From: Sophora flavescens
Taxonomy: Eukaryota; Streptophyta; Magnoliopsida; Fabales; Fabaceae
Assembly: GCA_030762895.1 (NCBI GenBank)
Contig: CM061063.1
Coordinates: 211,528,667 to 211,592,666 of the forward strand
Direction: 5' to 3'
Length of the DNA stretch: 64,000 nucleotides
Shown here in pieces: positions 43,664 through 56,529 of this stretch. Each line of letters starts with the position of its first letter. Positions within the stretch are counted from its first letter, which is position 1. Position numbers and translations under genes: made by a program. The notes under the pieces are model-generated. The model worked only from the letters and a program-made list of their open reading frames with translations, had not been told where the DNA came from and searched no databases.

Positions 43664-45640
43664 ATGGCTACAAATGATATCCTGGGTGATGGGGCTTCAC
43701 TCACTAGCCCCCTGCCTTTAATGGCTCCCAATACATATATTGGAAAGAGAGAATGCTTATCTTTCTTGAGGCTGCAGGTTTAGATGTATTAGATGCTGTT
43801 GAAAATGGTCCCTATGTTCCATTTATTCTTGATGCTAAGGGAAATAAACAAAATAAACCAAGAGATGATTGGAATGATGATGATAAAAGAAGAGTTGGTT
43901 ATAATGCTAAGGCAAAAAATATTATAACAGCTGCCTTGAATTATGATGAGTTTTTTCAGGGTCTCCAATTGCAAAACGGCAAAGCAAATGTGGGATACTC
44001 TTAAACTCACTCAAGAAGGAACCAACGATGTGAAAAGAGCAAGAATGAATGCACTAGTCCATGAATATGAACTCTTTCATATGAAGAATGGTGAGGAGAT
44101 AGATGAAGTGCAAAAGAAGTTTACACACATTGTGAACCAGCTAGAAAGACTCGGACATACAATCACAGATGAGAAAAAGATTAACAAGATAATGAAATGT
44201 TTGAGTCGTGAATGACAGCCAAAAATTACTGCAATTGCTGATGCAAAGGATCTAGACACCATGCAGATTGCTACTTTATTTGGCAAGTTGAAAGAACACG
44301 AATTGGAACTCAATAGATTGAAAAGTCATGAAGATAAGGAGAAAAAGAAGAAAGGACTCTCACTCAAGGCTCATATCTCCAAAGAATCAATAGAAAGTGA
44401 TGAAGATAAACACCTTGATGAAAGTGAAGAATCCGAAGAAGAAGGCATGAGATTGCTTGTGAGGAAATTTAGTAGATTCATAAAAAAAATAGAAACAAGA
44501 AGCAATTCGGTTTTCCTACCAAAAATAACACGAACAAAGGTGAAAGCTCTTCCTCAACAATCAAATGCTTTGAACGTGGAAAGCTTGGACACTACAAAAA
44601 TGAATGTCCAAAGCTACAAAAGAAAGAAAAGTGTGAGAAGAATGACAACAAAGAGAAGAAAGGAAGAAAGCCTAGAAGAGCATACATAGCTTGGGAAGAA
44701 AATGATATGGATTCCACTAGTATTGAATCTGAAAATGAAGAAGCCAACCTATGTCTCATGGCAAATCAACAAAGTGATAGTGAAATCGAGGTAAATGATT
44801 CTTCTCCTACCTATGATGAGTTACAAGATGCTTTTGATGATTTGCATGAAGAATATGTTAAAATTGGTAAACAACTCATATCTTCTAGGAAGATCATTGC
44901 AAAACAATGTAGCGACTATGCATCTTTACAAATAAAGCTTAAAGAACTAGAAGCTAAAAATTCACAATTACTTGCATCTAGTTCAATTTGCACCAAATGC
45001 ACTACACTAGAAAATGAAGTTGAAAAACTGAATACAACTTTATCTAAGTTTACTTTGGGTAGAGATAACTTGAATGCCATATTAGGACAGCAAAAGGGTG
45101 TGTATGACAACGCTGGAATTGGATATAATCCTATGGTATATGAAAAATCTTTCAAGAAGCTTTTTGTTGCACCTACTTCTTCAACTAGTCCTTTTGTGAA
45201 ATGTTATTATTGTTTAAAGAAAGGTCATACAACTTCTACTTGTAGACTTAGAAAGAATATACATGTTGGCATTAAACAAATTGGGTTCCAAAAGGAACTT
45301 ATGTTGCTACTAACACCAAATGACCCAACCAGATTTGGGTACCTAAAGGAAAAGTATAAAAAAAATCTGTTTTGTAGGTGTGTTTGAAGGCCAAAAGCTC
45401 AAGCTGGTTTTTAGATAGTGGCTTTTCCAAACACATGACCAGAGACATCACAAAATTTACATCTTTCACTCCCAAAGAAGGTGGAAATGTCACCTATGGA
45501 GACAACAACAAAGGAAGAATTCTTGGTGTTGGAACAATAGGAAAAAGTCCAGCAATCAAGATTAAGGATGTTTTCTATGTGGAAGGGCTCAAACACAATC
45601 TACTAAGTATAAGCCAATTATGTATCCTCTTCAAAAATTA
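43664..45640 (+). pseudogene. Copia gag and start of protease/pre-integrase, broken
   Basis: It starts MATNDILGDGASL. After a frameshift, the gag core follows: MLIFLEAAGLDVLDAV, KQMWDTLKLTQEGT, EVQKKFTHIVNQLERLGH. A CCHC knuckle near 44565 has lost a Cys (CFERGKLGHYKNEC). A second one, CYYCLKKGHTTSTC, is intact at about 45200. The segment SWFLDSGFSKHMTRD to GLKHNLLSISQL belongs to the protease/GAG_pre-integrase junction, with the usual SGCS changed to SGFS. At least four frame changes or stops are present. Gag packages the element RNA; this copy is dead. It ends at a junction near 45640. Confidence 0.85.
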
Positions 45641-48600
45641 AATTCAACGGTTATATTCAAGAGAGCATCACATTCACACATTATTTATCATAAAAAAAAA
45701 TACTACATACACTTGCATTAGCCTTACACCTATATTTCCTCCCACCTATCTTTGTTTTATATAACCCATTAATTCCTTCAAGATATAAGTTAATTAACTT
45801 TATACTTCCCTTAAAGACATGCCTCTGCACATTCAAAAACAAATTTCCTTCACATTGGCAGTCTAGTAATACGGCATAGACATAGAATATCAAGAGCAAT
45901 TAACATTTTCTACATGTATTATAAGCCTCCTATGTCTTCTATGTGTAACCGTTGCCATTAAATCAGAGCAATGGTTTGATAGCAATGAAAGAAAAATAAA
46001 CCAAATAGAATAATCATTGTCTATATAATCTATCAATTATATATTTTGTAGGTAAATCACATAGTTTATTGCAAGCTACTAACCATATAGTGAATAAGGA
46101 AAAAACAAAGCACATGGTGTAGTTTATAAACGATAGCACAATCATAAAAAAATTGTCAGGTTACATGCATAGTTGATTGTGTAATATTCTTATCATGCTC
46201 ATGTTTATCCTCATTTATCTTATTTGTTAATGTTACATAATAGTTCATTTTTAAAGAGCAAAGACAGCATCAACAGTAACCACTTAATAGACTACATTAA
46301 ACCACAAGGAAAAAGTAATTAAAATCACATACCAATTAGAATGAGAGCAACACTAGCACAACTAGAAATGTATATAACTTTCACAAATCAAGAACCTGCC
46401 CAACAGAAAATTGAATATAATCATAAATATAAAGCTGTAAGAATCTATATATAAAAAGAACTTAAAAGCTAGACAGTACTCAACAGGGAAATCAAATTAA
46501 ATACTCCATTCCAAGTAAACCCCAACTAGAATTATGTGAACCAAACACAATCTACAATTACTATTATTCATACCCAAGTTGACGCCCATGCTATTCTTGC
46601 CAAGGGCAAGCACCACAGATACAAGCCACCACAACGAATACATAACAATGAATCATGGACATAACATAGCGAGACTGAGAAGTTCAAATCATTTTACAAT
46701 ACACTCAAAAACTGATTTCATCAACCTGGGGATTGCTTCTTGGCACCCTAGAAGCCTACATTGACAACCAACACTAAAAACACTATAGCAATATAACAGA
46801 TTGCAGAGCAGCCACTATAACGGAGAAAGTCATTGAAATGAAAAAACTTCCAAAGTTTGAGAAATATACATAAGTTGATAATCCTAATAGTTTTAAACCT
46901 TTATACCATAAATAAATAAACAGTGAACAATAATCAAACTTTCATTACTCAATTTATGATGCATTTATCAAATATCTTGGTCCAAGCATTACAAAAAAAT
47001 TCAATACCGATGGAAAAAGTCTAACAAGCATAAATAAATAAATTAATTAATTAATAAAAAGACATTTGTTACCTTAAAAAGGGCAATGCTGCCAATTACC
47101 AAAACCATAAAGACAGATGTAAATTACCAAAGTATTTCACTCACCAAACATTCAAGTTTCTAGCCCTCTGGAATGTTATTAACTACTATAATGTCTTCTA
47201 TTATACAGTTAGCTCTCAGTTTGTTAGTTCATGTTCTATTGCTTTTTTGTTTCTTCTTCATGCTAACATTTACAAACACCTATTGAATTGTTTAACAAAA
47301 TATATTGGTTTTTCAGGTAGACAAACAATAGAGTTAACTATAAAAAAATATTATTAAAATACTCAATAGATGTCTTGAAAGCAGAGATCACCTGAGCAGA
47401 GCTCTCCTAATCTTATACCAACTTCATGTCAGGTGAAAAACTTGTCCATGAGAATCTGGACATTTCAAATTTTAAATGTATAACAACAACACTTGAAACA
47501 GAAAGATGTCACATTTTAACATTTTCTGGGTTCACAAAACTACATGAGACTCGTTTCATTAACAAAATAAAAACACACATCACCTAAATCACATACAGAC
47601 TAACACAATTATTCAACACTAAATCCCTAAATATGGTGGAAGAAGCACATAAAACATGACTACATAACTGCATGGTAGAAACATACATACAAAGGAAAGG
47701 TTATTTATGACTTAAACAAAAGAGAATTTGGTCTTGGAAATTTTCTTGTCGGCTAACAACTCCTTCTCAATTGCATTTTGAGCAGTTTAATAGAACACGA
47801 AGAATAGTCAGTCACCCTATCACTTAAACCACAATGTAAGGCTCTATGAATGGACTTAATAAATTGAGGACTTATACTATGAAACCATTGGACTTAATAA
47901 ATTGAGGACTAATACTATGAAACCATTTCACATGCTCTAAATTTGTGGGCAATATAACTTCAAGGCATAAATGGTTAGGCTTTATAATATATAACTTCAG
48001 AGTAGCCTTAGAGCAACTTTTAGAAGCTTACAGATTTTGCACTGTCACCAGTTCATGGCTATCACAAAAAGACACAATTTTTTTTTATTTACATTTTTAT
48101 TACATATCCAGAAAACTACAAACCTGCCAAGTAGGAAAAGCATGTTGATCTGTTGAGTAAAACAATCACGCAGAGAAGAAATGAATGTAAACTTATGGTG
48201 CTCTATCGTGTTGAACAAATTAGAAAGAAGAAATGAGAGAATGTAGTGTAATTTTTTGAAAGAAAAATGAACAAAATAGATAGAAGAAGTGAACAAACTC
48301 ACCAGTTTTTTTGCGTGCAGACGACCTTGAGCAGAAACGGCGAAGATGACAACTGAGGGAGGAAGAAAACTGTTCGAGTTACTTATTGGAAATTAGCGAC
48401 GACCTTTTAATATTAGCGACGGCTAGGCCGTCGCAAATTACGATTCCGTCACAAATTGAGAATGACCGTCGCAAAAGTACCGTCCGTCGCAAACCAATAT
48501 GGCCGTTGCAAATGACCTTGGACAAACATTTGCACATTAGCGACGGCCATGCCCGTCGCAAATTGGCACCAAAATTTCGCGTAAAATGGCGGGAACGTTA

Positions 48601-48730
48601 CTGACAGATTTGCGACGGAACTTCCGTCAGTAATCTCTTCTACCATTTAGCCGTTGCAAAACATAAAATTAGCGACGGATTTGAGGCCGTCGCAAAAATT
48701 CCGTCGCTAATTAACCTTATTCTTGTAATG
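45641..48730. mobile_element. CACTA-like element, right end preserved
   Basis: The right end ATTCTTGTAATG is one base from the usual CACTA end (ATTCTTGTAGTG). The last 340 bases hold many inverted GCGACGG/CCGTCGC words, typical of CACTA subterminal repeats. No matching left end is seen near the break in the copia gag-pol at 45640. The interior (45.7-48.3 kb) is AT-rich with no recognisable transposase; I see nothing else I can support there. Confidence 0.55.
48390..48715. repeat. GCGACGG subterminal repeats
   Basis: At least ten copies of TTAGCGACGG or TTTGCGACGG and their inverses, several as hairpins with a few bases between arms (for example GCGACGG-cta-ggCCGTCGC). Confidence 0.85.
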
Positions 48731-48799
48731 AGAGTTGATGGGGCCTAGAACTGTGTTGCCTTGCTACAACATTTTGTCAGTGCCTAAGGAACTATTTTG

Positions 48800-49075
48800 G
48801 TTTGTTTCTAGTTTCCTGTTTTCATTTTCTAATCTTAAAGACAATTATAACTAAAATAATTATAAAAGTGTCACATTGTTTTTATCTTGTTTCTTGTTTC
48901 CAAAGATTTATACGAAAACAGTGAAAACAAATAAAAAAATTGTTTTTAATGTTTCTTGTACAAATCTTTGGAAATAAAAAACAAATGAAAACAAAGTGAG
49001 ACTTTTATAATTATTTTAGTTATAATTATCTTTGAAATCAGGAAATGAAAACATGAAAATGAAAATAAATGAAAG
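48800..49075. mobile_element. Fold-back MITE
   Basis: The two arms are inverted copies over about 130 bases: the left has gacaattataactaaaata and ccaaagattta, the right has tattttagttataattatc and taaatctttgg-like sequence. No ORF. Superfamily unknown. Confidence 0.75.
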
Positions 49076-49113
49076 AGACCCTAAATATTTCTTCAATCTT
49101 GCTATTTGCATAA

Positions 49114-49116
<3 letters not shown>

Positions 49117-49209
<93 letters not shown>
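49117..49209 (+). repeat. Compound microsatellite (ATCT)n(TTA)n
   Basis: About 10 ATCT units are followed directly by about 17 TTA units without interruption. Confidence 0.97.
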
Positions 49210-49394
49210 GAACTGAGTTGTGGGATATCACATTGCTTCTTGTACATCTTTTGCCACATCAACATTTTATCTCGGTTGTCACCATCTTTTGTATCTATTT
49301 TTTATTTTTTTCCTTCGAGAACGACAATAATTTTTAATCATAATAGTAGTCATATTTGTCTTCACTAACAAGTATCGACCCAATTAATTTAAAA

Positions 49395-49545
49395 TAACCA
49401 TTACAAACATTTAATATAATTTAACGACTTCAATTCCAAATATTGAATGCTACATAACTAGCAATAAAACCATAACAAACATTTAAATATAATTTAACAA
49501 CATGAATTCCAAAACTTTGACACTACATAATTGGCAATTAAAAAT
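49395..49545 (+). repeat. Two diverged ~75-bp direct repeats
   Basis: Each copy contains accat(t/a)acaaacattta, atataatttaacaac-like sequence and gaattccaaa, and ends in a gcaat word. Non-coding. Confidence 0.65.
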
Positions 49546-49581
49546 AAATTTATAACATATACAATACTAACTAACATTCAT

Positions 49582-49970
49582 GATGACAGCAATGGAAGGT
49601 GAAGCTTGGGGTGTCCTACAAGCTCTTAAATGGACAATCTTTGCAAACCACACCATGGACATCTTTGAGACAGATTGTAAACAAGTGGTGGAGGATATTC
49701 ATAATGCCAAAAATGATGTGTCTGAGTATGGTAGGTAACCTCATTAAAGAGTGAGGAATCATTTTATCTTTTTAAAACATCTACAGAGTTGTCTTTGTTA
49801 GATGAGAAGCAAATGGTAGTAATTATAACTTAGTTAGGATGTCTATCAATTATACTATTCGTATTATCTTTCATTCAGTACTTTTTTGTATTTGGAATAT
49901 TATCTGTAATGAAATGAAAAAATTTGGTTTGTGTAAAAAAAGAAATTCATCATTTTGATAAAAAAAAAAA
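49582..49970 (+). mobile_element. 5'-truncated LINE insertion with RNase H remnant
   Basis: An 11-bp direct repeat CTAACATTCAT flanks it (49571-49581 and 49971-49981), and it ends in ten A. It starts inside an RNase H-like domain: MEGEAWGVLQALKW (catalytic Glu context), FETDCKQVVEDI (catalytic Asp context) and, after a short frame break, VVFVR and EANGSN. Truncation, poly(A) and a long target duplication are the normal outcome of L1 retrotransposition. Confidence 0.85.
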
Positions 49971-49981
49971 CTAACATTCAT

Positions 49982-50734
49982 CATTCAACAGTTAATCCCA
50001 AGTGTGTATAAATATCAATGTTTTAAGAATCGGACTGGTCATTGAATCGATGAAGGAACATCTTCAAGGTTGAATGATCCAACCGTGATTGAACCAGTAT
50101 TAATTAAATAATATTTATAAATTTTTTAATATAATATGTTTAACAATATTAAACAAAAATAATAATATTCAGAACACCATCACATTGAAAACTGAAATTC
50201 ACTTAAAAATATGACAACTCATAACATAAAGCATGCGAAATTACACATGAAACCAAATCAAATATGATATAACATCTAAAATTATTAAGCCCGATTTTTT
50301 ATTTTGAATTATTTAGCCCAAACAAATGTAAAACACTTCAAACATTGTCACAGGGCTTCACTGGAACCAGCCCCCCTTTTTTTTTCCTTTGTAAAAAAAA
50401 CCATTGAAAAATATATTGAAGCCAGCCAGCCACACGTAAATGACGGTCCATTCTTTTTTTTATTTGAAAAAACATTGAAGACAGCCCACGTGTAATTGAC
50501 TTTTGTTTTTTGTCCCGAGATATCGCAAATTGGATGCGCCGCTCCCACCAAGAGAAAACCTAGCCGCAAAGGAAAATCATGCGCCACCCCCCAACACCTA
50601 ATTTCATCTTTTCCAGTCTTCTTCTTCTTTTTTGATGGTATCACGATCGGCCCACTTTTTTGACTTCGACCACCAGTTTTGATGAGACTGATGCATTTTG
50701 GTGATGCTTTCTTGGAGTTTTCTTTTAGTGTGGT
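49982..50734. other. No gene recognised
   Basis: AT-rich to 50300, then mixed sequence containing two diverged ttgaaga/ccagccagcc...cacgtgtaa-like blocks (50400-50500). I see no supported ORF. Confidence 0.4.
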
Positions 50735-51037
50735 GTGACTGATGCATGCTTTGCATCATTGCTGCATGGTAGGATCTCTTTCCTGAATCCATTATTTCCC
50801 CCACCTCCTTCTTCCATTTCTACAACTTCTCATCCTCCTTTGCCACCTCCTATTTCATCTTCTTCCACTCCTCCACCTCAGCCTACCAAGACTTTTGCTC
50901 AGGCACTCGAGAATGCTTGTGACATCCCCCTTAGCCAACTTCCGGTTCCGTGCATGGAAGGTGATGCCATGGTTGTAAAAATCCCAGAGGGGAATATAAG
51001 GCACGCCTTGAAAGCTGCAAGAATAACTTCATGCCGC
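50735..51037 (+). pseudogene. LINE ORF1 fragment (DUF4283-type)
   Basis: A proline- and serine-rich lead is followed by TFAQALENACDIPLSQLPVP and GDAMVVKIPEG, which resemble the conserved start of a second type of plant LINE ORF1 (typically FAQAL...CDIPLSQLP-P). It breaks off at the TIR element at 51038 and does not obviously resume. Not a working gene. Confidence 0.6.
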
Positions 51038-51874
51038 CGTTTGGTGATCAGGATAAGAGAGACAAGATATGATAAGATATCATATCTATTTGATGAGCCA
51101 GCATAATAGGATAAGTTAATCTATCATATCTTGTCACTTATCATATCCTGTCAATCTAGTTAAAATTCTATCCTGAGGGGAGGGCTGGGTTAGAACTCAA
51201 CATGATATGATAATGTGATTTTCTTCCAGTAACAAGTAGGATAAGGTGATTTAAAGTATAATAAAATATAAAAATATATAATATATAATATATAAAATAA
51301 TTAAAGTATAATAAAATAATAATTTAAAGTATAATAAAATTTAATCTGATTACCAAAAAAGGCATAATAAAATATAAAATATTTAAAATAATAAAAATAT
51401 TAATAATAAATTTTAAAATTTATTTTTATTTTATCACAATGCTAAGTTTGTTATTTTATATTATTTTTTAAAAACTGTAAAATATAAAAAATTATTCTAA
51501 TAATTTAACTATATGTAAAGTAAAAACAAAAAATGAATATTTAAAAATATAAAAAATTAATTTTAGTTAGATAATATTTAAAAAATTTGAAACATTATAT
51601 GTAATTTTATCACAAGGATAATTTTATTTTTTTATATAAATTTAAATAATGAAAATTATATTAAAAAAAAAAGTAAATCTAATAAAAGATGAAAACATTT
51701 AGAATAAAAACGAAATTTTTTAAAATTCATACTTAAATTATAATGCTGTCCAGTTGGTTATCTGGTGGACACCAAACGTCGGATAGGATAACAGCTTATC
51801 CTGCTCATATCCTATCCTACTCCTATCGTGTCCTCTTATCCTATCCACCCTTATCCTATCCTGACCACCAAACG
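51038..51874. mobile_element. TIR element or MITE, GGATA-rich
   Basis: The left end CGTTTGGTGATCAGGATAAG is inverted at the right end (cttatcctatcctgaccaccaaacg). Both 100-base ends are rich in ggata and tatcc words. The middle is over 80% AT and non-coding. The target duplication is not clear. Confidence 0.65.
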
Positions 51875-52870
51875 AGCCCTCACAGTAGATTGCATCTTGA
51901 TAACTCTTAAAAATAAGAGTTATTATTATCTTTTTAACTAAATCATTGTACTTGGGAATTGGGCCAAGGAATATTTTAATATTTGAATTTATGTAAAGCC
52001 TAAAAAGTGAGGTATGAGAGAGAGTGTAAAAACCCAAGTTGGGGAGCACTAGTACAAATAATAAAAATTAGGCTACCTCTTAGGTCAGCTGGTATAGGGT
52101 ACAACAACCTCCATTTTCTCTCTGTGTCTTCTCTATAATTAGCTTTTACGCATTTAGGCTTTTATTTCCCATTTTATTGACTTGTCTTGTCATTATGCTC
52201 ATTATGAGCTAAATTTCTCTTAGCTAGGAACTATGAATTTGTAATTGATACTTATGGGTGATTTATGCAAAGAATGTTAATTATTTTCCTCTATTCTGCA
52301 TGAATGCCTATTTTGGTTTGGATTGATCAACTGAGCTGAGATTGTTAGCTAACTAAGTTTGGAAAAACTTAGTTAGTGGATTTGTTTAGAGGATAAAGAT
52401 TAAGTAATTAGTTGGAAAATTAATTGATGTTGAATGAGGTAGGAACAGCCTTCAAGTCTTTAAGTAGCTGGGCACACTTAATTCATGTCTGAGCGAATTT
52501 AATTTGAACTTAGGAATAAGAAGCACTTAATGAAACTCAGTCTTATTGTTGGAAAACAAAATTCATTTCCTAGACTAAATGCCGTAGCATTCTGAAGTAT
52601 AAATTACCATGCAGTTAAAATTACAAAGGATTAGTCTTCCTAGCTATTACTCATCTCATTTGACAACTCTATTTCATTGATTTATCATCTTGCAACCTAC
52701 AGTTACTGCCTGAGATTGACTTATTGTCTTTTACTTTATTGCTAAAAACCAACCTTCTTTTATTAAGCTATTTAGAAAATTTAAAAATAGAATTTGTTCT
52801 CAACTCATTTAAATCCTCGTGGTAACAATCTTTATTCACACTCTATTACTTTTAAGACTGTGTTCACTTG
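51875..52870 (+). mobile_element. Degenerate LTR upstream of gypsy 1
   Basis: No ORF. The end resembles a gypsy U5 (aatcctcgtggtaacaatct ... gtgttcacttgcaca), and gag-like coding sequence starts directly after it. No primer site is visible, so the leader is deleted. The left edge is not defined. Confidence 0.45.
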
Positions 52871-55800
52871 CACATTGGGATAGTGACACCAGAAATAACT
52901 ACCCAGCAGTTTGAGTTCAAACCGATGATGTTCCAAATGCTTCAAACTGTTGGACAGTTCAGTGGTGCTCCTACTGAAGATCCACACTTGCATCTGAGGC
53001 AATTTCTGGAAGTGGCCAGCAATTTCAAGATCCCTGGAGTAAGTGATGATGCTTTCAAGTTAAGGCTTTTTCCTTATTCCTTGAGGGACAGAGCCAAGAC
53101 TTGGCTGAACTCTTTGGAATCCAACTCCATTACGTCTTGGAATGGCCTAGCTGAAAAGTTCTTAACTAAGTACTTTTCTCCTACTAAGATCATTGCAAGA
53201 ATGAGGAGTGATATAACTTCCTTAAGGCAGAATGATGATGAATCACTGAATGAATCATGGGGGAGGTTCAAGGAACTGTTGAGAAAGTGTCCCCACCATG
53301 GTATTCCTGTTTGCATCCAAATGGAGACCTTCTATAATGGGTTACTGCCTCCCTCGAGGTTGATGCTAGATGCTGCATCAGGAGGCACATTTTTGACTAA
53401 GTCTTACAATGAGGCTTATGAGCTGATTGAAAGCATAGCTGCTAACAGCTATCAATGGCCAACTGTGAGGGCCAACTCTGCTAAAAAACCTGCTGGAGTG
53501 CTTGAGGATAAGGAAACAAATGCCTTATCTGCTCAGCTAACTGCCATCACTAATATGTTGAAAAACTTGACCGCTGCCAACACAAGTAAGAAACCAGTTA
53601 TGGCTGAGCCGGTGGGGGCTCAAATGAGTTTTGCAACCTGTGTTTTCTGTGGAGGGGGACATCTGTTTGAAGAGTGTCCCAATAACCCAATATCTGTGAA
53701 TTATGTGGGGAATAGAGAGAACAATGCATATTCAAACACCTAAAATCCTGGTTGGAAGCAACACTCAAATTTTAACCACGGGAATTACAGCAATACATTG
53801 AATTCTTCATCTGGAAACACACCACAACAATACCAACAACAGGGAGACAACAGCCAGCAGCAGCAGAATCAAGCCCCTGCAAAAGAATCTTCCTTAGAAG
53901 CCATGCTGAAAGCCTTCATGACTGAAACTAAGGCTCAAATCCAAAATCAAGGAGCTGCTGTAAGAAAATTGGAGAATCAAGTAGGTCAGTTAGCAACTGC
54001 ATTAACTAACAGACCTGCTGGCACCCTACCTGCATCCACAGAGTCTCCATCTTCCTCAAATGATAAAGGGTAGGAGCAGGTTAAGGCCATAAACTTAAGA
54101 AGTGGGAAATAGCTACAGGATGTTGTAGCATCTAAGCAGCAAGGAACAAATACAATTGAACCAACTGAAATAGAAAAGACTAAGCTTGACTCGGTTCCAC
54201 TGCCTGAAGAGGCAGTGAAAGTTACTCCCAAGTGGATTGAGCCTAAACTGATTTCAGATATGCATCCTCCTCCTTTTCCACAAAGGTTGAAGAAGGAAGC
54301 TCAAGAGAAGCAATTCAACAAATTTATGGAAATTATCAAACAATTGCACATCAACATACCCCTGGTTGAAGCCCTGCAGCAGATGCCTAACTACACCAAG
54401 TTCATGAAGGACATTCTCACAATGAAGAAGAGGTTGGGAGAATTTGACACAGTTGCTATGACAAAGGAATGCAGTTTAATGGTGCAGAACAAGGTACCTC
54501 GGAAAATGAACGACCCAGGCAGTTTCACAATTCCCTGTTCCATAGGGAATACTTATTGTGGAAAGGCTTTGTGTGATCTCGGAGCTAGCATCAATTTGAT
54601 GCTAATGTCTATTTTCAGGTAACTTGGAATTGGTGAAGCAAAACCTACTACAGTAACTCTGTAATTGACTGATAGATCCATTGCCTACCCTGAAGGAAAG
54701 ATTGATGATGTGTTGATCCGGGTGGACAAATTTGTTTTCCCAATTCACTTCATTATTCTTGATTTTGAAGCTGACAAGGAAGACCCCATCATCCTTGGAA
54801 GACCCTTTCTTCCAACAGGAAGAACATTGATAGATGTCCAGAAGGGAGAGCTTAATATGAGGGTCAATCATCCTGATGAAGAGATTAAGAGCTGTTCTGT
54901 TATTACTGGTATTGAATCCCTTGTGCAAGAGCAACTTCTAGCAGTAAGGCAAGGTTTAGAAACAGAATTTGAAATTCATGATGAAACTGGTTCTGGGAAT
55001 GAAGAACTGAAGATACTAGTAGAAGAGAAAATGGCACACAGGTCCTGGATCAGAAAATATGAGTCCCTGGAACTTACTGATGATAATTGCAAAGAGAATG
55101 TTCCCTCCATTGAAAGACATCCCACTCTTGAATTGAAGCAGCTGCTTACTCACCTGAAATATGCTTATCTGGGAGAACAGGATACCCTGCCCATCATTAT
55201 ATCTTCTTTTGCTTACTTTTGATCAGGAAAATAGTCTCATTTCAGTTTTGAAGAAGCATAAGAAAGCTATTGGATGGTAAGTGGCAGATATCAGAGGAAT
55301 CAGTTCTAGTCTTTGTATGCATAGAATTCTCTTAGAAGAAAATGCCAAGAATAGCATTGAAGATCGGAGAAGACCAATCCAATAATGAAAGAAGTGGTGA
55401 AGAAAGAAATTATCAAATGGCTGGATGCAGGAATCATTTATCCTATCTCAGACAGTGTGTGGGTTAGTCCTGTACAGTGTGTGCCAAAGAAGGGCGGAGT
55501 CACTGTGGTAAGAAATGAAAAGAATGAGCTTATTCCTACAAGAACTGTTACAGGGTGGAGGATATGCATGGATTATAGGAAACTGAACAAGGCCACAAGG
55601 AAGCATCACTTACCACTCCCATTCATTGATCAGATGCTGGATAGGTTATCTGGAAGAGAGTTTTTTTGCTTTCTAGATGGTTACTTAGGCTATAATCAGA
55701 TAGAAGTGGTACCAGAAGATCAGCAGAAGACCACCTTTACTTGTCCATATGGTACATTTACTTTCATAAGAATGCCTTTTGGGCTTTGCAATGCTCCAGT

Positions 55801-56529
55801 AACTTTTCAGAGATGCATGATGGCTATTTTTTTTTTATTTCATTGAGGAAACTATGGAGATTTTAATGGATGATTTTCAGTATTTGGAGATTCATTCATG
55901 GGATGCTTGAACAACTTAGAGCAGGTGCTGGACAGATATGAATAGACCAACTTAGTTTTGAATTGGGAGTAATGTCATTTCATGGTCAAGGAAGGCATTA
56001 TGCTAGGCCATAAAGTGTCAAAGAAAGGATTAGAGGTGGATAAGGCAAAAATTGAGGTGATTGAAAAACTTCCTCCACTTAATTCTGTTAGAGGCATCAG
56101 AAGATTCCTAGGCCATGCTGGTTTCTATAGAAGATTCATCAAAGATTTTTTCCAAGATATCTCATTGTGTAAATTGCTAGAGCAAGATAGTGCATTTGAC
56201 TTCACAGTTGAATGTTTATCAGCTTTTGAAACTCTGAAGAAGACATTGATCATTGCACCTGTAATAGTAGCTCCAGATTGAGATAAGCCATTTGAATTGA
56301 TGTGTGATGCAAGTGATTTTACAGTGGGAGCTGTGTTAGGTCAAAGGCACGACAAGATCTTCCACACTATCTACTTTGCCAGCAAAACCCTCATTGATGC
56401 TCAAGTAAATTACACTACTACAGAAAAAGAATTGTTGGCAGTTGTGTTTGCTTTTGACAAATTCAGACCTTATCTGGTAGGAACCATGGTTGTGGTGTAC
56501 ACTGATCATGAAGCCATTAAGTACCTCAT
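52871..56529 (+). pseudogene. Ty3/gypsy gag-pol, decayed (gypsy 1)
   Basis: All pieces lie in one frame broken by stops. Gag: RLFPYSLRDRAKTWLNSLES and LTKYFSPTKI, then a short knuckle CVFCGGGHLFEEC (three instead of four residues before His). Protease: DLGASINLM. Reverse transcriptase: GWRICMDYRKLN, FCFLDGYLGYNQIE, RMPFGLCNAP; the MDD block near 55870 is frameshifted. RNase H: CDASDFTVGAVLGQ and TEKELLAVVFAF. The style resembles the Athila/Tat branch. It stops at 56529 inside RNase H, where gypsy 2 inserted; integrase is not in the window. Confidence 0.88.

Larger units (their letters stand above)
41817..45640 (+). mobile_element. Plus-strand Ty1/copia, 5' half
   Basis: The order is 5' LTR (41817-43612), an initiator-tRNA-type primer site, gag and the start of protease/pre-integrase, ending abruptly near 45640. 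The five bases before the LTR are tagtc; the partner duplication is not in the window. LTR start and minisatellite show the same family as 25192-26963 and 1832-3069. Confidence 0.8.

Noticed and set aside
45641..48380. Search for a transposase gene in the CACTA-like segment
   Set aside because: I found no ORF with transposase-like motifs on either strand; a short minus-strand exon-like stretch near 47700-47760 was too weak to list.
51038..51874. Possible coding region in the AT-rich middle
   Set aside because: More than 80% AT with stops in all frames; the ends are inverted repeats, so it is an element without genes.
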